Source: a virus. Taken from it: a DNA stretch of 64,000 bases. The translations under genes were made by a program, and so were the position numbers. Location: positions 1 to 64,000 of the IMG/VR virus record IMGVR_UViG_3300037106_000048; one strand, written 5' to 3'. Below the pieces are notes generated by a model, which had not been told where the DNA came from, searched no databases, and was given only the letters and a program-made list of their open reading frames with translations. This document shows positions 17,876 to 27,421 of this stretch, piece after piece (positions within the stretch are counted from its first letter, which is position 1; every line of letters begins with the position of its first letter).

Positions 17876-20110
17876 TTAGTTAACAAAAGCAATTGCACTC
17901 CAAAAAATTCCATTATATACAAATGTTATTGAACCATAATCAGTATTAATTGTAGAATAACCACCATTGTTAATACATGTTCCATTACCATTAATTGTTA
18001 TTGGGTCTGCTAACGCATTTCCACAAATGTCGACAATTGTTATTTTTTGAGTGTAATTACAAACAACAACTGGTAATGATGGTAAAAATATTGGATGTGA
18101 TGAAACACCAGATACAGCAATAATATCATCGCAACTATATGTATAATAATTTTGATTTAATGTACAATAATAACCATTAAGTTTTATCTTAACAAGATTT
18201 GAAGTACCGCTTATTTGTTCATCAACATATTCTTTATCAGGAATCCAACGTGGATTATTATTACAATAATTACCGCCATATGTTAAACCACTATTACCAA
18301 GATTAACTATTTTTAATGCACTTGAACATTTATTTGTAAATGTAATTCCAGTATTATAGATATTAATATTACTTCCATTTGAAAGATTTATACAATGATA
18401 CATGCCAATATTTACACTATTACCAGATAATCCCCATTGTGCACTACTTCCATTTTGAGAACATATATTAAATTTTGAATCTGAATATATAGTATTTAAA
18501 CTAAAATCTGCAAGTCCATAAATATTTGTACTATCTGATTGTAAACGCAAACTATTATTACATAAATTAATAGTAGTAACACCAGTTAAATTACCACCAA
18601 GTTTAACTTGTCGTCCTTGTTTTGTTAAACCATTTGTTGCACCAGTTAGTGCTGAATTAAGTATTGTTTGAATTGTATTATCAAGACAAACATTATGACT
18701 ATCGTATTTACAAACACCATTTGTTGCACCAGTAACTGAAGTATTTAATGTGTTTTGTGTAATTGTAGTAAGACAAACATTATGACTATCGTATTTACAT
18801 ATACCATTTGTAGCACCTGTTAATACTGAATTAAAAACAGTACCATCAAGACAAATATTATGATTATCATATTTACAAATGCCATTTGTTGCACCAGTAA
18901 CTGAAATATTTAATATGTTTTGTGTAATTGTACTGAGACAAGCATCATGACAACTATATTTTGTTAATCCACCAGTTACACCCGTTAATGTAGAATTAAG
19001 TATTGTTTGAATTGTATTATCGAGACAAACATTATGACTATCGTATTTACAAACACCATTTGTTGCACCAGTAATTGTAACAGCAAGTATATCTTGTGTT
19101 GCATCATTAAGACTAATAATATGTGTTGTACCTGAAGTTGTAACAGTAATTCCTGTTCCTGCTTTAACATCAGTAACATGATTAAAATAAACAAATAATA
19201 ATGGAGTAGTGTCAACAATTATAGGGTCATCCGTTGCTAATACCCATGAAGTATTTTTATTTGTATCACCACTTAAAACCCATGCATATGAACCAGAAAC
19301 TACTTCACCACTTGGTGTACCATCGAAATCTATTGCACGTGTCCACGTACTTGCACTTGCAATCCAAATACCATTTGTTTTACCACTTGGTATAAATGGT
19401 ATTTGATTTTTTATTAAAACTCTATCACCATTTAAAAGTATAATACCATCAATTGTTGATAATCCACTGAAAGGATATGTTAAATTTGTTGTAGTAGCTA
19501 CTTTAACTACTTGTTTAGGTTTTAAACCAGTAACTATTTCATCCGCATATTGTTTAGTTATAAGAGAACGATTAGTGAAATAACTTTCATAATCACCACC
19601 ATATTTTATACCACCATTGTCTTCATAAGAAAATGAACCACCTGAAAATAAAAAAAGTAAACCAACATTATCAATACCAAAAATAGTTGTTAAACCACTT
19701 GTAGATACTTGAAAATCGGTGAGATTTGATAAACTTATATTATGTAAACCAATACCATTAATTGTTGTTCCACTTAAAAGATTACCACCTAATGCAACTG
19801 TTGTTCCACTATTTGCAAGATGTAAACCATTTGTTGCACCAGTTAATGTACCACTTCCACTTCCAACTTTTATCCAACTACTTGTTGAAGTATAGTTGTT
19901 AGCATCACATAAATAGAATAATCCTCTATTTACACCTGAAGCAACTGAAACTACTGCACCATCATAAAGCCAAACACTACCACTTCCACACCATGTTGCA
20001 GGTAATGTTAGGTCAGCATATGTACCAACTAATTGTTTTGCATCGATAGGTGCTTTTAAAAGACCTTCGAAATTTGCTGCAAAATTAAATGTACCTATAT
20101 TTCTTGACAT
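17876..20110 (-). CDS. Tail fibre with KYDSHNVCL repeats
   Basis: A 744-residue fibre. The N-terminus contains NFEGLLKAPIDAKQLV and W-L-Y-D-G, a typical baseplate-proximal region. Residues about 185-310 match the V-L-I-K-N-Q / R-A-I-D-F-D-G tail-fibre domain also present in the giant fibre. Residues about 345-510 hold five repeats of T-G-A-T-N-G-x-x-K-Y-D-S-H-N-V-C-L followed by a Thr/Gln/Leu-rich spacer, about 35 residues each. The C-terminal region has an N-Y-Y-T-Y-S-C segment and a final S-I-T-F-V-Y-N-G-I-F-W-S-A-I-A strand that looks like a trimer-capping domain. It forms part of a five-gene fibre array. Confidence 0.8.
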   Translation of the reverse strand: MSRNIGTFNFAANFEGLLKAPIDAKQLVGTYADLTLPATWCGSGSVWLYDGAVVSVASGVNRGLFYLCDANNYTSTSSWIKVGSGSGTLTGATNGLHLANSGTTVALGGNLLSGTTINGIGLHNISLSNLTDFQVSTSGLTTIFGIDNVGLLFLFSGGSFSYEDNGGIKYGGDYESYFTNRSLITKQYADEIVTGLKPKQVVKVATTTNLTYPFSGLSTIDGIILLNGDRVLIKNQIPFIPSGKTNGIWIASASTWTRAIDFDGTPSGEVVSGSYAWVLSGDTNKNTSWVLATDDPIIVDTTPLLFVYFNHVTDVKAGTGITVTTSGTTHIISLNDATQDILAVTITGATNGVCKYDSHNVCLDNTIQTILNSTLTGVTGGLTKYSCHDACLSTITQNILNISVTGATNGICKYDNHNICLDGTVFNSVLTGATNGICKYDSHNVCLTTITQNTLNTSVTGATNGVCKYDSHNVCLDNTIQTILNSALTGATNGLTKQGRQVKLGGNLTGVTTINLCNNSLRLQSDSTNIYGLADFSLNTIYSDSKFNICSQNGSSAQWGLSGNSVNIGMYHCINLSNGSNINIYNTGITFTNKCSSALKIVNLGNSGLTYGGNYCNNNPRWIPDKEYVDEQISGTSNLVKIKLNGYYCTLNQNYYTYSCDDIIAVSGVSSHPIFLPSLPVVVCNYTQKITIVDICGNALADPITINGNGTCINNGGYSTINTDYGSITFVYNGIFWSAIAFVN
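18640..19075 (-). repeat. Tandem repeats in KYDSHNVCL fibre
   Basis: Five units of about 100 nt share near-identical DNA around the GCACCAGT, GTATTTAC and AAACATTATG blocks of the plus strand. They encode the TGATNGICKYD unit. One unit is divergent (TKYSCHDACL). A single further copy sits in the giant fibre near 9785-9840, showing exchange between fibre genes. Confidence 0.8.
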
Positions 20111-20120
20111 ATTTTATATT

Positions 20121-22088
20121 TTAAAAAACTAATCTTATGCATACTGCGCTTCTATCAACACCATTATATGTATATCTACAATAACCAATTGAATTTCCTT
20201 GTATTGTTTCTGATGATGTGCTACAATTCCATAATGCTAATGAACTTCCTTGTGAACCACCCGGATATTCCCATTGTGCTGAAACAGTATTATATTGTTG
20301 AACACCTACTAATGGTCTATTAGTTGGTGTACTGAGCCAAGCACATGGAATTTCAAATTTTTGTTTATTTGGACTACTATCTGAAACTAAATTCATTTGA
20401 ACATTATTTGCTGTGGTCATATCTACTAATGATTGTTTAGTTAAAACAGTAATACTTGAAGTTGTTCCAAAAAGAGGATAAACACCTACAATTGAACTGT
20501 TTGCAGCACTTGTACAACCTGCTGATAGTGCTGTACAATATTGTGTACCTTTACTACCTAAAGCAGGACTACCTGCATCATAACAAGTACAAACTCCCCA
20601 ACTTTGTGAACTTATTATAACACTATAACTTGGATTTGTTTGTATTGCAGGTGATGATGCACAACTCTGAAAACCAGAAGGCATTCCACAACCAGTAAAA
20701 CAATATGAAATTGCACAACCACTTCGTTTATCTGAACTACTACAATATTGTGGATTAATACAACCTCTATTAAATGTTCCAGTAACTGTTTGAGAAAGAC
20801 TACAACCAATTTCATATAATCCTGAAGCAGTTAATCCAATTCCAATTGAAGGTGCTGTAATTGTACCACATAATTCTGGAACTAAAATTTCTGCTAATAT
20901 TTGATTTGCTGTTAAACCTGTTAATGTTGAACCAGCAGGTAAACCACCAACAGTACATACTGAAGGTGAACCATATGTATATTTTTCACTACCAGTACCA
21001 CCACTTGAATATATTACAACTGTACTACCACTTTGAATTACTGTGGTATTACCACTACCTTTAAGACTTCTAAATAATAATGAAGCACCAACTTTAGTAC
21101 TATAAATACCAGTACCAATACCAATATTAGCACCTATTGTTGTACCACCACTACTTGAAGATATGAGAATTGTACCACCATTATTTGTTACAGTAGTACC
21201 ACCTGTTCCAAGAATACTCCTGAATTGTAATGTATTTCCAGTTACACCAGTATAAATACCAATACCAATACCAAGATTTTGACCTCTTGTTAATGATGAA
21301 CCTGAAAAATATATAAAGCTATCATCGTTTGTTATTTTAATAACACCCGGATTTTTTGATTTTATTGTTCTAAATCTAAGTTCATTATATCGTATATTAT
21401 TAAACACTGGATTACCTACTGTAATTGTTACACCTGTATTTAAACTACCATATGCTGTAACTAAAACAGAACCATTATATGTACTTCCACTCCATGTTGC
21501 ATTTGTAAATCCACTACCAGTATATCCAATAATTGGAACATAATTTCCAATATATGAAGTAATATCAACACTACTTAATTGCCATGCATTTAAACCTTGG
21601 TCAAATAACCATGAAACTGTTCTTGCAGAATTTATATATGCACGTCTAAGTGCCCCATGATATGTTGGTGTACCAAGTCTTACAATTCCTGAACTATCTC
21701 TATAATAATTATTATATTCAGAATAATAATTACCAATATATGAACCAAAACCAGCACCACTTAAATTAAGTGTTTGTATACCTGTTTTTCCGCTAAAAAA
21801 TCCAATATTTGTTGCACCAGTTATTGCATTAATAATATTAACTGTTCCACCCGTAACTGTTTTTAATATCAAATTACCATCAGCAACACCATTTTTAAAC
21901 CAATAATCAACATTATTAATGTTGACTGTTAATCCAATATATCTTTCACTTGAAGGAATTATTGCAATTACCTCTGTTGTTGCGGAATATGGCAATGGAC
22001 TACCACCAACTGTTCTTTCACTTAAATATCGTTTATCAATTGGTGCAGGTGCTGAAACTTTTATATTTGTATTTAATTGTGTTGCCAT
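20121..22088 (-). CDS. Cysteine-rich tail fibre protein, paralogue A2
   Basis: A 655-residue composite fibre. The N-terminus MATQLNTNIKVSAPAPIDKRYL matches the attachment region of the YadA-like fibre, and the V-D-Y-W-F-K-N-G-V-A-D-G-N-L-I-L segment is also shared. The centre holds two G-I-G-x-G-I-Y repeats. From about residue 375 the C-terminal module shared with 16707-17783 and 22091-23206 appears (VGGLPAGSTLTG, ILAEILVPEL, YEIGCSLSQTV, GCINPQY), ending with VDRSAVCIRLVF. The mix of an N-terminus from one paralogue and a C-terminus from another points to modular exchange. Confidence 0.75.
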   Translation of the reverse strand: MATQLNTNIKVSAPAPIDKRYLSERTVGGSPLPYSATTEVIAIIPSSERYIGLTVNINNVDYWFKNGVADGNLILKTVTGGTVNIINAITGATNIGFFSGKTGIQTLNLSGAGFGSYIGNYYSEYNNYYRDSSGIVRLGTPTYHGALRRAYINSARTVSWLFDQGLNAWQLSSVDITSYIGNYVPIIGYTGSGFTNATWSGSTYNGSVLVTAYGSLNTGVTITVGNPVFNNIRYNELRFRTIKSKNPGVIKITNDDSFIYFSGSSLTRGQNLGIGIGIYTGVTGNTLQFRSILGTGGTTVTNNGGTILISSSSGGTTIGANIGIGTGIYSTKVGASLLFRSLKGSGNTTVIQSGSTVVIYSSGGTGSEKYTYGSPSVCTVGGLPAGSTLTGLTANQILAEILVPELCGTITAPSIGIGLTASGLYEIGCSLSQTVTGTFNRGCINPQYCSSSDKRSGCAISYCFTGCGMPSGFQSCASSPAIQTNPSYSVIISSQSWGVCTCYDAGSPALGSKGTQYCTALSAGCTSAANSSIVGVYPLFGTTSSITVLTKQSLVDMTTANNVQMNLVSDSSPNKQKFEIPCAWLSTPTNRPLVGVQQYNTVSAQWEYPGGSQGSSLALWNCSTSSETIQGNSIGYCRYTYNGVDRSAVCIRLVF

Positions 22089-22090
22089 GT

Positions 22091-23206
22091 TTAACTATTT
22101 TTAAATGTTATATTATAAGGAGTACCACCAGCTATTGTACTTGTTGGATAATTACTAATGTAAAATTTATAATTTACTCCTGACCAACAAGAACTTGGAG
22201 AATTTACTGATACTGTTGTTGGTGCATTAAATAATCCACCCGGTATTGATTCTGTATTTGTTGTTGGTGCATTTGAACCTTCCCACTTAGTTTTTGTTGT
22301 TGATGTTGCGGGAGTTGCAAGCCAAATATATTTGCTTGTAACATTATAATTTACTATGACATTACTACTACTATCAATTACACATTTAGTACCTGTTGTA
22401 AGTAATGCTGAACCAGCAGTAGGAACACTTACACTATTTCCATAAAAATATGGATATATACCACAAACAACAGCACATGATGAAATTGTATCTGCAGAAC
22501 ATGTACAACCTGTCATTAAATTTCCATCACTTTTTGTAGGTGCTATTCCTGCAGTATAATCAACAACACCAAATGCAGTATTATTACCAGATGATATTGT
22601 TATACTTGGCATTATGCATGTATTAGTTATTCCCGAATATTGATTACCACCCATATCTGTAAAAACATAACAATCAGCAACGCCTGTTCTATATTGAGTA
22701 CCACCACAATATACGGGAAATACACTACCCCTGTCAAAATTTATTGTTCCAGTAAATGCAATACTACAACCTATTTCAAAAATTGTTGTTGTTGGTGATA
22801 ATGAAAGTGAACTACTTGGCGATATTAATGTAGGATAAAGTACTGGTGCAACCATCATTTCAATTATACATGATAATTGACAACCTATAATAGGAGTATT
22901 AATATCTAATCCACCAACAGAACATGTTGTAGGTGATGCACCATTATATATTGTCGAACCACCTGATGCAGATGATTGTGCTAATGATATTGTTTTTGTA
23001 GTATCACAATATGTTAAAACATATCCATCTGTTGAAAATGATGCACCACTTGCAGTAAGTAATACATTAGTTGGAATTGGATTACCATCAGTAAGTGTTA
23101 AACCAGATACAGATGCTATTTGAGTCTGACCTTCTAAGGTTAGTGTACTTCCACTTAATTGCTTAAATTGAGTATTCTCTAAGTTTGGTCTTGCGAAAAA
23201 TGGCAT
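22091..23206 (-). CDS. Cysteine-rich tail fibre protein, paralogue A3
   Basis: A 371-residue fibre of the same family as 16707-17783. It has a short N-terminus (MPFFARPNLENTQFKQLSG) with L-x-L-E-G-Q-T-Q-I-A-S-V, then CSVGGLDINTPIIG, L-Y-P-T-L-I-S-P-S-S-S-L-S-L, F-E-I-G-C-S-I, and a C-terminal SCWSGVNYKFYISNYP. It starts one base after the stop of the upstream homing endonuclease and ends 2 nt before the 20121-22088 start, so the fibre genes form one transcription unit. Confidence 0.72.
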   Translation of the reverse strand: MPFFARPNLENTQFKQLSGSTLTLEGQTQIASVSGLTLTDGNPIPTNVLLTASGASFSTDGYVLTYCDTTKTISLAQSSASGGSTIYNGASPTTCSVGGLDINTPIIGCQLSCIIEMMVAPVLYPTLISPSSSLSLSPTTTIFEIGCSIAFTGTINFDRGSVFPVYCGGTQYRTGVADCYVFTDMGGNQYSGITNTCIMPSITISSGNNTAFGVVDYTAGIAPTKSDGNLMTGCTCSADTISSCAVVCGIYPYFYGNSVSVPTAGSALLTTGTKCVIDSSSNVIVNYNVTSKYIWLATPATSTTKTKWEGSNAPTTNTESIPGGLFNAPTTVSVNSPSSCWSGVNYKFYISNYPTSTIAGGTPYNITFKNS

Positions 23207-23207
23207 G

Positions 23208-23936
23208 TCATTTTGTATTTATTAAAATACTTATATTATTTTTTAATATTTCTGAAAGATTTTTCTTTTCAGTATATGGAATACGCAATAATTTAATATT
23301 ATTGTTTAATGCATATTCTGTTTTTAATTTATCGTTTAATTTAGTTTTTTCAAATTTTATATTACCGCCAAAATGTTTAAAAATTTTATGGTGTTGTTCA
23401 CCATCATATTCAATTAATAAATTTTGATTTGGCAAATAAAAATCAAAAAATAATTTATATTTATTATTTTTACAATCATCAAATTTTTTTTGATATTCAA
23501 ATAAAACATTATTTTCTTTTAAATATTTTATAATATTTTCTTCGCCTTTCGAATTTTTACAAATAGGACAACCTTGACTACACAAATGAGCATTAGGTTT
23601 TTGTAAAAATTCACCATGTTTTTTACAAATTATATTTATCTTTTTATGTGCATTAACATATTTTACTAATGAATAATTATACTTATTATCATGTATAATA
23701 TTTGCCTTTTCAATAAATTCCTCTATCGTTGATTTTTTACTTGGATGTGAACACTTTGAACAACCATGACCATCTAAATGGTCAAATGGTATTTGCTCAA
23801 ATATTCCATGTTTTGAACAAACTATTTTAATTTTATTTCTATTACCCGTATATTCAACCAAAGAATAATCATAAATATTATTATGTATTTTATTTGCTTT
23901 TTCAATAAATTCTAATGTAGTTAATTTATTTTTCAT
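23208..23936 (-). CDS. Homing endonuclease: zinc-ribbon repeats plus Vsr-like domain
   Basis: A 242-residue mobile endonuclease. Two repeats of about 68 residues have the pattern F-I-E-K-A-x-x-I-H, N-x-Y-D/N-Y-S-L-V, I-x-C-x-K-H-G-x-F, H-L-x-x-x-G-C-x-x-C, a zinc-binding DNA-recognition unit (DUF723 type). The C-terminal domain has F-D-F-Y-L-P-N-Q-N-L-L-I-E-Y-D-G-E-Q-H-H and LLRIPYTEK, matching the Vsr-like nuclease core where the E-Y-D-G-x-x-H stretch is catalytic. It lies between tandem terminators and the first fibre gene. It is closely related to the plus-strand endonuclease at 39320. Confidence 0.85.
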   Translation of the reverse strand: MKNKLTTLEFIEKANKIHNNIYDYSLVEYTGNRNKIKIVCSKHGIFEQIPFDHLDGHGCSKCSHPSKKSTIEEFIEKANIIHDNKYNYSLVKYVNAHKKINIICKKHGEFLQKPNAHLCSQGCPICKNSKGEENIIKYLKENNVLFEYQKKFDDCKNNKYKLFFDFYLPNQNLLIEYDGEQHHKIFKHFGGNIKFEKTKLNDKLKTEYALNNNIKLLRIPYTEKKNLSEILKNNISILINTK

Positions 23937-23972
23937 AATCTTTGTAACTATATGACCGTACCCCTAATTACC

Positions 23973-23998
23973 AAAACTGAAGTTTTTGCTTCAGTTTT
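23973..23998. terminator. Bidirectional intrinsic terminator
   Basis: A ten-base-pair inverted repeat (AAAACTGAAG and its complement) around a 6-nt loop, flanked by A/T runs on both sides. It is the second of two hairpins after the ARPP-1-like gene. Confidence 0.75.
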
Positions 23999-24051
23999 AT
24001 TTATAATAAATACAATTAATTTAATTTAAAATCGAGATATATGTAAAATAA

Positions 24052-24080
24052 AAAACCCGTAAGAATTTCTTACGGGTTTT
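24052..24080 (-). terminator. Intrinsic terminator after ARPP-1-like gene
   Basis: A twelve-base-pair stem (AAAACCCGTAAG paired with CTTACGGGTTTT) with a 5-nt loop and a U-rich 3' side on the minus strand, 19 nt past the stop of the ARPP-1-like gene. It closes the KilA-N/vWA/ARPP-1 operon. Confidence 0.85.
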
Positions 24081-24098
24081 AAATAAATAATTTAAATT

Positions 24099-25205
24099 TT
24101 ATAAAGTAAATTTTTCTTGCTTTCTAGCTTTTTTTCTCAATTCGTTAACTTCTCTATAAGCATTAGGGTCAAATTTTTCTCTTTTAACTATACTTACAAG
24201 ATGATTAAATTCATTTTCAGTAATCACTTGACCAACATAACTATTATTAGTTTCTTTTAAAACATAAGATTTTGGTGCTTTTGCAAAAGTTGATTGTCCT
24301 TCTGTATCAAGAGTTGCATCAAAAGTAAGTTCAAGTAGTTCTTGAATCTTTTCCTGAACATTAGCTGTCATATTCTGTTTTGTTTTCTTTAATGCTTTTT
24401 CAAGTAAATCAACAATATTTTCTTGATGAGTTTTTTTCATTTCATTATATGTTGAAGTAAATTCTTTTCCAGAACTTTTCTTCTTAATTTCAGAAATGAT
24501 AGCCAAAGAACCATAACAGTCACGAATCATCAAATCCCATACCTGTTCAGCATATGTGAATGAAGGAAATTTGTCTATTGCAACAATTTCACCATCTATT
24601 AAAACAATAATACCAATAAGATTACGTGGACGTTCAAAATGTGCAATAAACTGTTCAAGTTTCTTATCATATTTTTCGAAATATACATTCAAGTAATTAC
24701 CTGTACCAGATTGAGTATCACTACCCAATTTCTGAATAGCAGGATAAATTCTTGAATAACCACCTGTTTGTCCAATTGTATCAAATAACATTTCACGCAT
24801 TGATACGGGTATCATACGAAATTCATTAGTTCCACAAAAATAACCTGTTTGTCCACCTTGTACACAACCTGCATCATGATAAGTGGTATTTGCATATTTT
24901 TCCAAATAACCCGCCTTTATCATACCATGATTTTGAGCACTTTGTTTAGTCATAACAGCCATTTGAGTAGGTACAATAACTTCTTTATTTTCTTTATTAG
25001 TAAAACTAATTTGACCATAAGTTTGATTACCTGCTTGAAGCGAAGTTAATGGATTCGCAAATCTAGTATCCAATGAGTTTTCTTCATCAGTTGTCAATGT
25101 TATTATTGACATATTCATAATAGATTGAATAATAATATTTCCATTTGAATCTTTATGTGGTCTACATCCCTTTAAAAGTTCAGTAAATTCTCTTTGATTA
25201 TTCAT
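24099..25205 (-). CDS. ARPP-1-like (DUF6569-like) domain protein
   Basis: A 368-residue protein. The first half reads like an ARPP-1 domain: a strand S-I-I-T-L-T-T-D-E-E, a turn then EVIVPTQMAVMTKQSAQNHGM, where the family has V-P-x-x-C-V-E-Q-G-R-W. About residue 205 comes the second hallmark, LIDGEIVAIDKFPSFTYAEQVWDLMIRDCY, matching the family's G-x-V-x-x-x-D-x-F-x-S and W-x-x-L-I-x-S-Y. The C-terminal third is Lys-rich and helical. ARPP-1 proteins have been linked by genome context to ADP-ribose/NAD-type and conflict systems; the reaction is unknown. It is the last gene of the KilA-N/vWA operon, overlapping the HNH endonuclease by ATGA. The assignment is by pattern and should be checked by profile search. 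Confidence 0.55.
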   Translation of the reverse strand: MNNQREFTELLKGCRPHKDSNGNIIIQSIMNMSIITLTTDEENSLDTRFANPLTSLQAGNQTYGQISFTNKENKEVIVPTQMAVMTKQSAQNHGMIKAGYLEKYANTTYHDAGCVQGGQTGYFCGTNEFRMIPVSMREMLFDTIGQTGGYSRIYPAIQKLGSDTQSGTGNYLNVYFEKYDKKLEQFIAHFERPRNLIGIIVLIDGEIVAIDKFPSFTYAEQVWDLMIRDCYGSLAIISEIKKKSSGKEFTSTYNEMKKTHQENIVDLLEKALKKTKQNMTANVQEKIQELLELTFDATLDTEGQSTFAKAPKSYVLKETNNSYVGQVITENEFNHLVSIVKREKFDPNAYREVNELRKKARKQEKFTL

Positions 25206-25768
25206 AATTTTTTAATTTTAATGTTATTAATTTTACATTCGTTTAAATATGCCTCATATGCTAATTTTTCATTCGAATATCTACCAATATATTTAATCTT
25301 TCCATTAATTGTAATTCTACTAACCCAAGGATTAGTTTTATCGTTTGGAGAAAATGAAACTCCAATATAATTAGAACTACTTTTCATTTTCTGTCTTGCA
25401 TGATGAGTATTTTCTCTTGCAGTACACCATTCTAAATTATTTAATATATTATCTTTTTTATTACCATTTTTATGATTAATTTGTTTATAATTAAATGGAT
25501 TTAAAAGAAATGCATTTGCTACTAATTTATGTACTAAATATGCTTTATTAATACCTTTCTTACCTAATGAAACCATTAAATATCCACCATTTATTTGATA
25601 TGTATTTTTCAATGAACCTTTTAATTTTCGTTTAACACCCATTTTATTTATCACAAATCTATCAACACTTCTTAATCTACCAAAATTACTTATTTGATAA
25701 TATCCTTCATAATCAATAACATCCTTCCATTTTTCAAATAAAAATAATTTTAATTTATCAAGTATCAT
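25202..25768 (-). CDS. NUMOD4-HNH-AP2 homing endonuclease
   Basis: A 188-residue mobile endonuclease with three clear parts. A NUMOD4 motif opens it (EKWKDVIDYEGYYQISNFG, residues about 13-31). An HNH nuclease core follows (VHKLVANAFL, then INHKNGNKKDNILNNLEW, about 79-114). The C-terminus is AP2-like (YIGVSFSPNDK, WVSRITINGK, IGRYSNEKLAYEAY, about 133-178). Its stop overlaps the ARPP-1-like start by ATGA, so it has inserted between the vWA and ARPP-1 genes without uncoupling translation. It is most likely a selfish element rather than part of the operon's function. Confidence 0.92.
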   Translation of the reverse strand: MILDKLKLFLFEKWKDVIDYEGYYQISNFGRLRSVDRFVINKMGVKRKLKGSLKNTYQINGGYLMVSLGKKGINKAYLVHKLVANAFLLNPFNYKQINHKNGNKKDNILNNLEWCTARENTHHARQKMKSSSNYIGVSFSPNDKTNPWVSRITINGKIKYIGRYSNEKLAYEAYLNECKINNIKIKKL

Positions 25769-25776
25769 ACAAATTA

Positions 25777-27411
25777 TTAATCGTTTATATTAATTTTTTT
25801 AATTCTTTTAACAGGTGCTGCTTCAAGAGCCAATACCTGATTTTCCAACCAACGTTTTGTATCAATTTCAAGCAATCTTGCATTGATTTGAGGCTGTAAT
25901 GCGACTGGATTATTTATTGCCATTGTGACAACACCTTCACCCAATTTTCTTACATTAGCACCCATTTCAGCACTTGTAATTGGTGATATTTGGAACATTG
26001 GAATATTCCTACCACTTTCTGCTTTCCAAATTGAAATAACTTCATTAGTCAATCCATCATAAGCATTTTCATAACCATCTGTTAAAATAAAAATTGCATC
26101 ATATGGTTTTAAAGAATTTTCTTCTTTTAACAAATCAATAAATGATGTTGCCAAATCAGTAATTTCACCTCTAGTATTTACTCTGTTAGATTCTTTTGCT
26201 GAAGCAGTTAGAACCAATGCAGTAAAATCTGCAATAGCCATTGGTGTATTTTTTGATTCATTTTTATCACCAGTCATAGATACACTTTTATCGACAATAA
26301 CACCAATATTCTGGTAAAAGAATCCCTGAATTTTTTTCTTTTGTGCAAGTTTTACAATTGCTGACCTAATTTCGTCAGTAAAACCATTTTCATAACCAGT
26401 TTTGTAAAGTGCAAGAAAATCAGTTGCTTTTTCCAAATCAACAGTTTTTTCAACACCCAACTTTGCAGTTGATTTGGTTTGACGAACCTGCTGATTTACA
26501 GAAGTAACTTCAACATTCTTACGAATAAGTGCTTTTGTTGCTTCTTTCTGAATATCAGTTGACCACATTGAATGATATTGTGGATGTTTTACACTTGAAA
26601 TTAAACCAAGTAAAACTTCTTCTGGTACATTTTTAATACCAGTAATATCAATTTTTGCTTTCTGATATTCACTTAAAAGAGGAAATTCAGTTGCATTATA
26701 TGCTACGCCACTATCTTTTTTAAATAAAAATAATAACAATTTGAATGCTTTAATTGAATCACCATTGAAATATTTCAATATACATTCATTTACAATACTC
26801 ATTTCTTTTTCACTTCCAAGCAAAGTTGCTCCATTAATATTTATTTGTTTTTGAGCAATTGAAAGTAATATTGATGTTTTCTTAACACCATATGCATGCC
26901 TAAGTACTTCAGCAATTTTATTACGATATTTCATTGAATAGAATTCAAGATTTGCTTGACCCCAAATAAAACCAAGCATAATTTTTCTTGTTCTTTCATT
27001 GTTTACTTTTTCATTCTTCAAATCAATGAAAAGACGTAATACATATGGTAAACCATTTTCGCCAAGATTGTTTAATGCAGAAAGTACTGCCTTATCACTT
27101 AAACCATTATCATACCAATCAATTGGATTAACAATATTACATGCTCCACCCCTTAAAGTATTTTTGAATTCATTCAAAAGTACTTCAGAAACAAATCTAC
27201 CAGTAGCTCCTTTTTGACTTGCTATAATCAATGGGAGTTCCTTTGAAAGTTTATACAGGTTCTTTATTTGACCCTGAATTGCTTTCATTTGTTCGTCTTT
27301 ACTGTGATAGTAAGTTGCTGAACTTTTACTACCAGATGCAATAGTAAGACCATCAATTAATGATTGCTTAACTGTTGCCAACATTTTCTGTGTTAATACC
27401 AAATTTTCCAT
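25777..27411 (-). CDS. vWA-domain protein with HEAT-like N-terminus, Ro/TROVE-like
   Basis: A 544-residue protein. Residues 1-310 are almost wholly helical (LSDKAVLSALNNLGENGLPYVLRLFIDL, ERTRKIMLGFIWGQANLEFYS), consistent with alpha-solenoid repeats. The C-terminal domain from about 365 is a von Willebrand A fold with metal-ion-dependent adhesion residues DKSVSM (D374, S376, S378), a Thr in the TRGEITD loop, and ILTDGYEN. Helical solenoid plus vWA is the plan of Ro60/TROVE proteins, which bind misfolded RNAs and Y RNAs. The start is ATG 27411, 10 nt after the KilA-N stop; the upstream ATG at 27471 overlaps that gene. vWA is firm; TROVE kinship is an inference that the neighbouring RNA cluster makes more attractive. 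Confidence 0.75.
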   Translation of the reverse strand: MENLVLTQKMLATVKQSLIDGLTIASGSKSSATYYHSKDEQMKAIQGQIKNLYKLSKELPLIIASQKGATGRFVSEVLLNEFKNTLRGGACNIVNPIDWYDNGLSDKAVLSALNNLGENGLPYVLRLFIDLKNEKVNNERTRKIMLGFIWGQANLEFYSMKYRNKIAEVLRHAYGVKKTSILLSIAQKQININGATLLGSEKEMSIVNECILKYFNGDSIKAFKLLLFLFKKDSGVAYNATEFPLLSEYQKAKIDITGIKNVPEEVLLGLISSVKHPQYHSMWSTDIQKEATKALIRKNVEVTSVNQQVRQTKSTAKLGVEKTVDLEKATDFLALYKTGYENGFTDEIRSAIVKLAQKKKIQGFFYQNIGVIVDKSVSMTGDKNESKNTPMAIADFTALVLTASAKESNRVNTRGEITDLATSFIDLLKEENSLKPYDAIFILTDGYENAYDGLTNEVISIWKAESGRNIPMFQISPITSAEMGANVRKLGEGVVTMAINNPVALQPQINARLLEIDTKRWLENQVLALEAAPVKRIKKININD

Positions 27412-27421
27412 AATATATAAT

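Noticed and set aside
13937-23206. Diversity-generating retroelement acting on the fibres
   Set aside because: No reverse transcriptase gene or template/variable repeat pair with adenine-specific differences was seen; similarity among fibres is spread over all bases.
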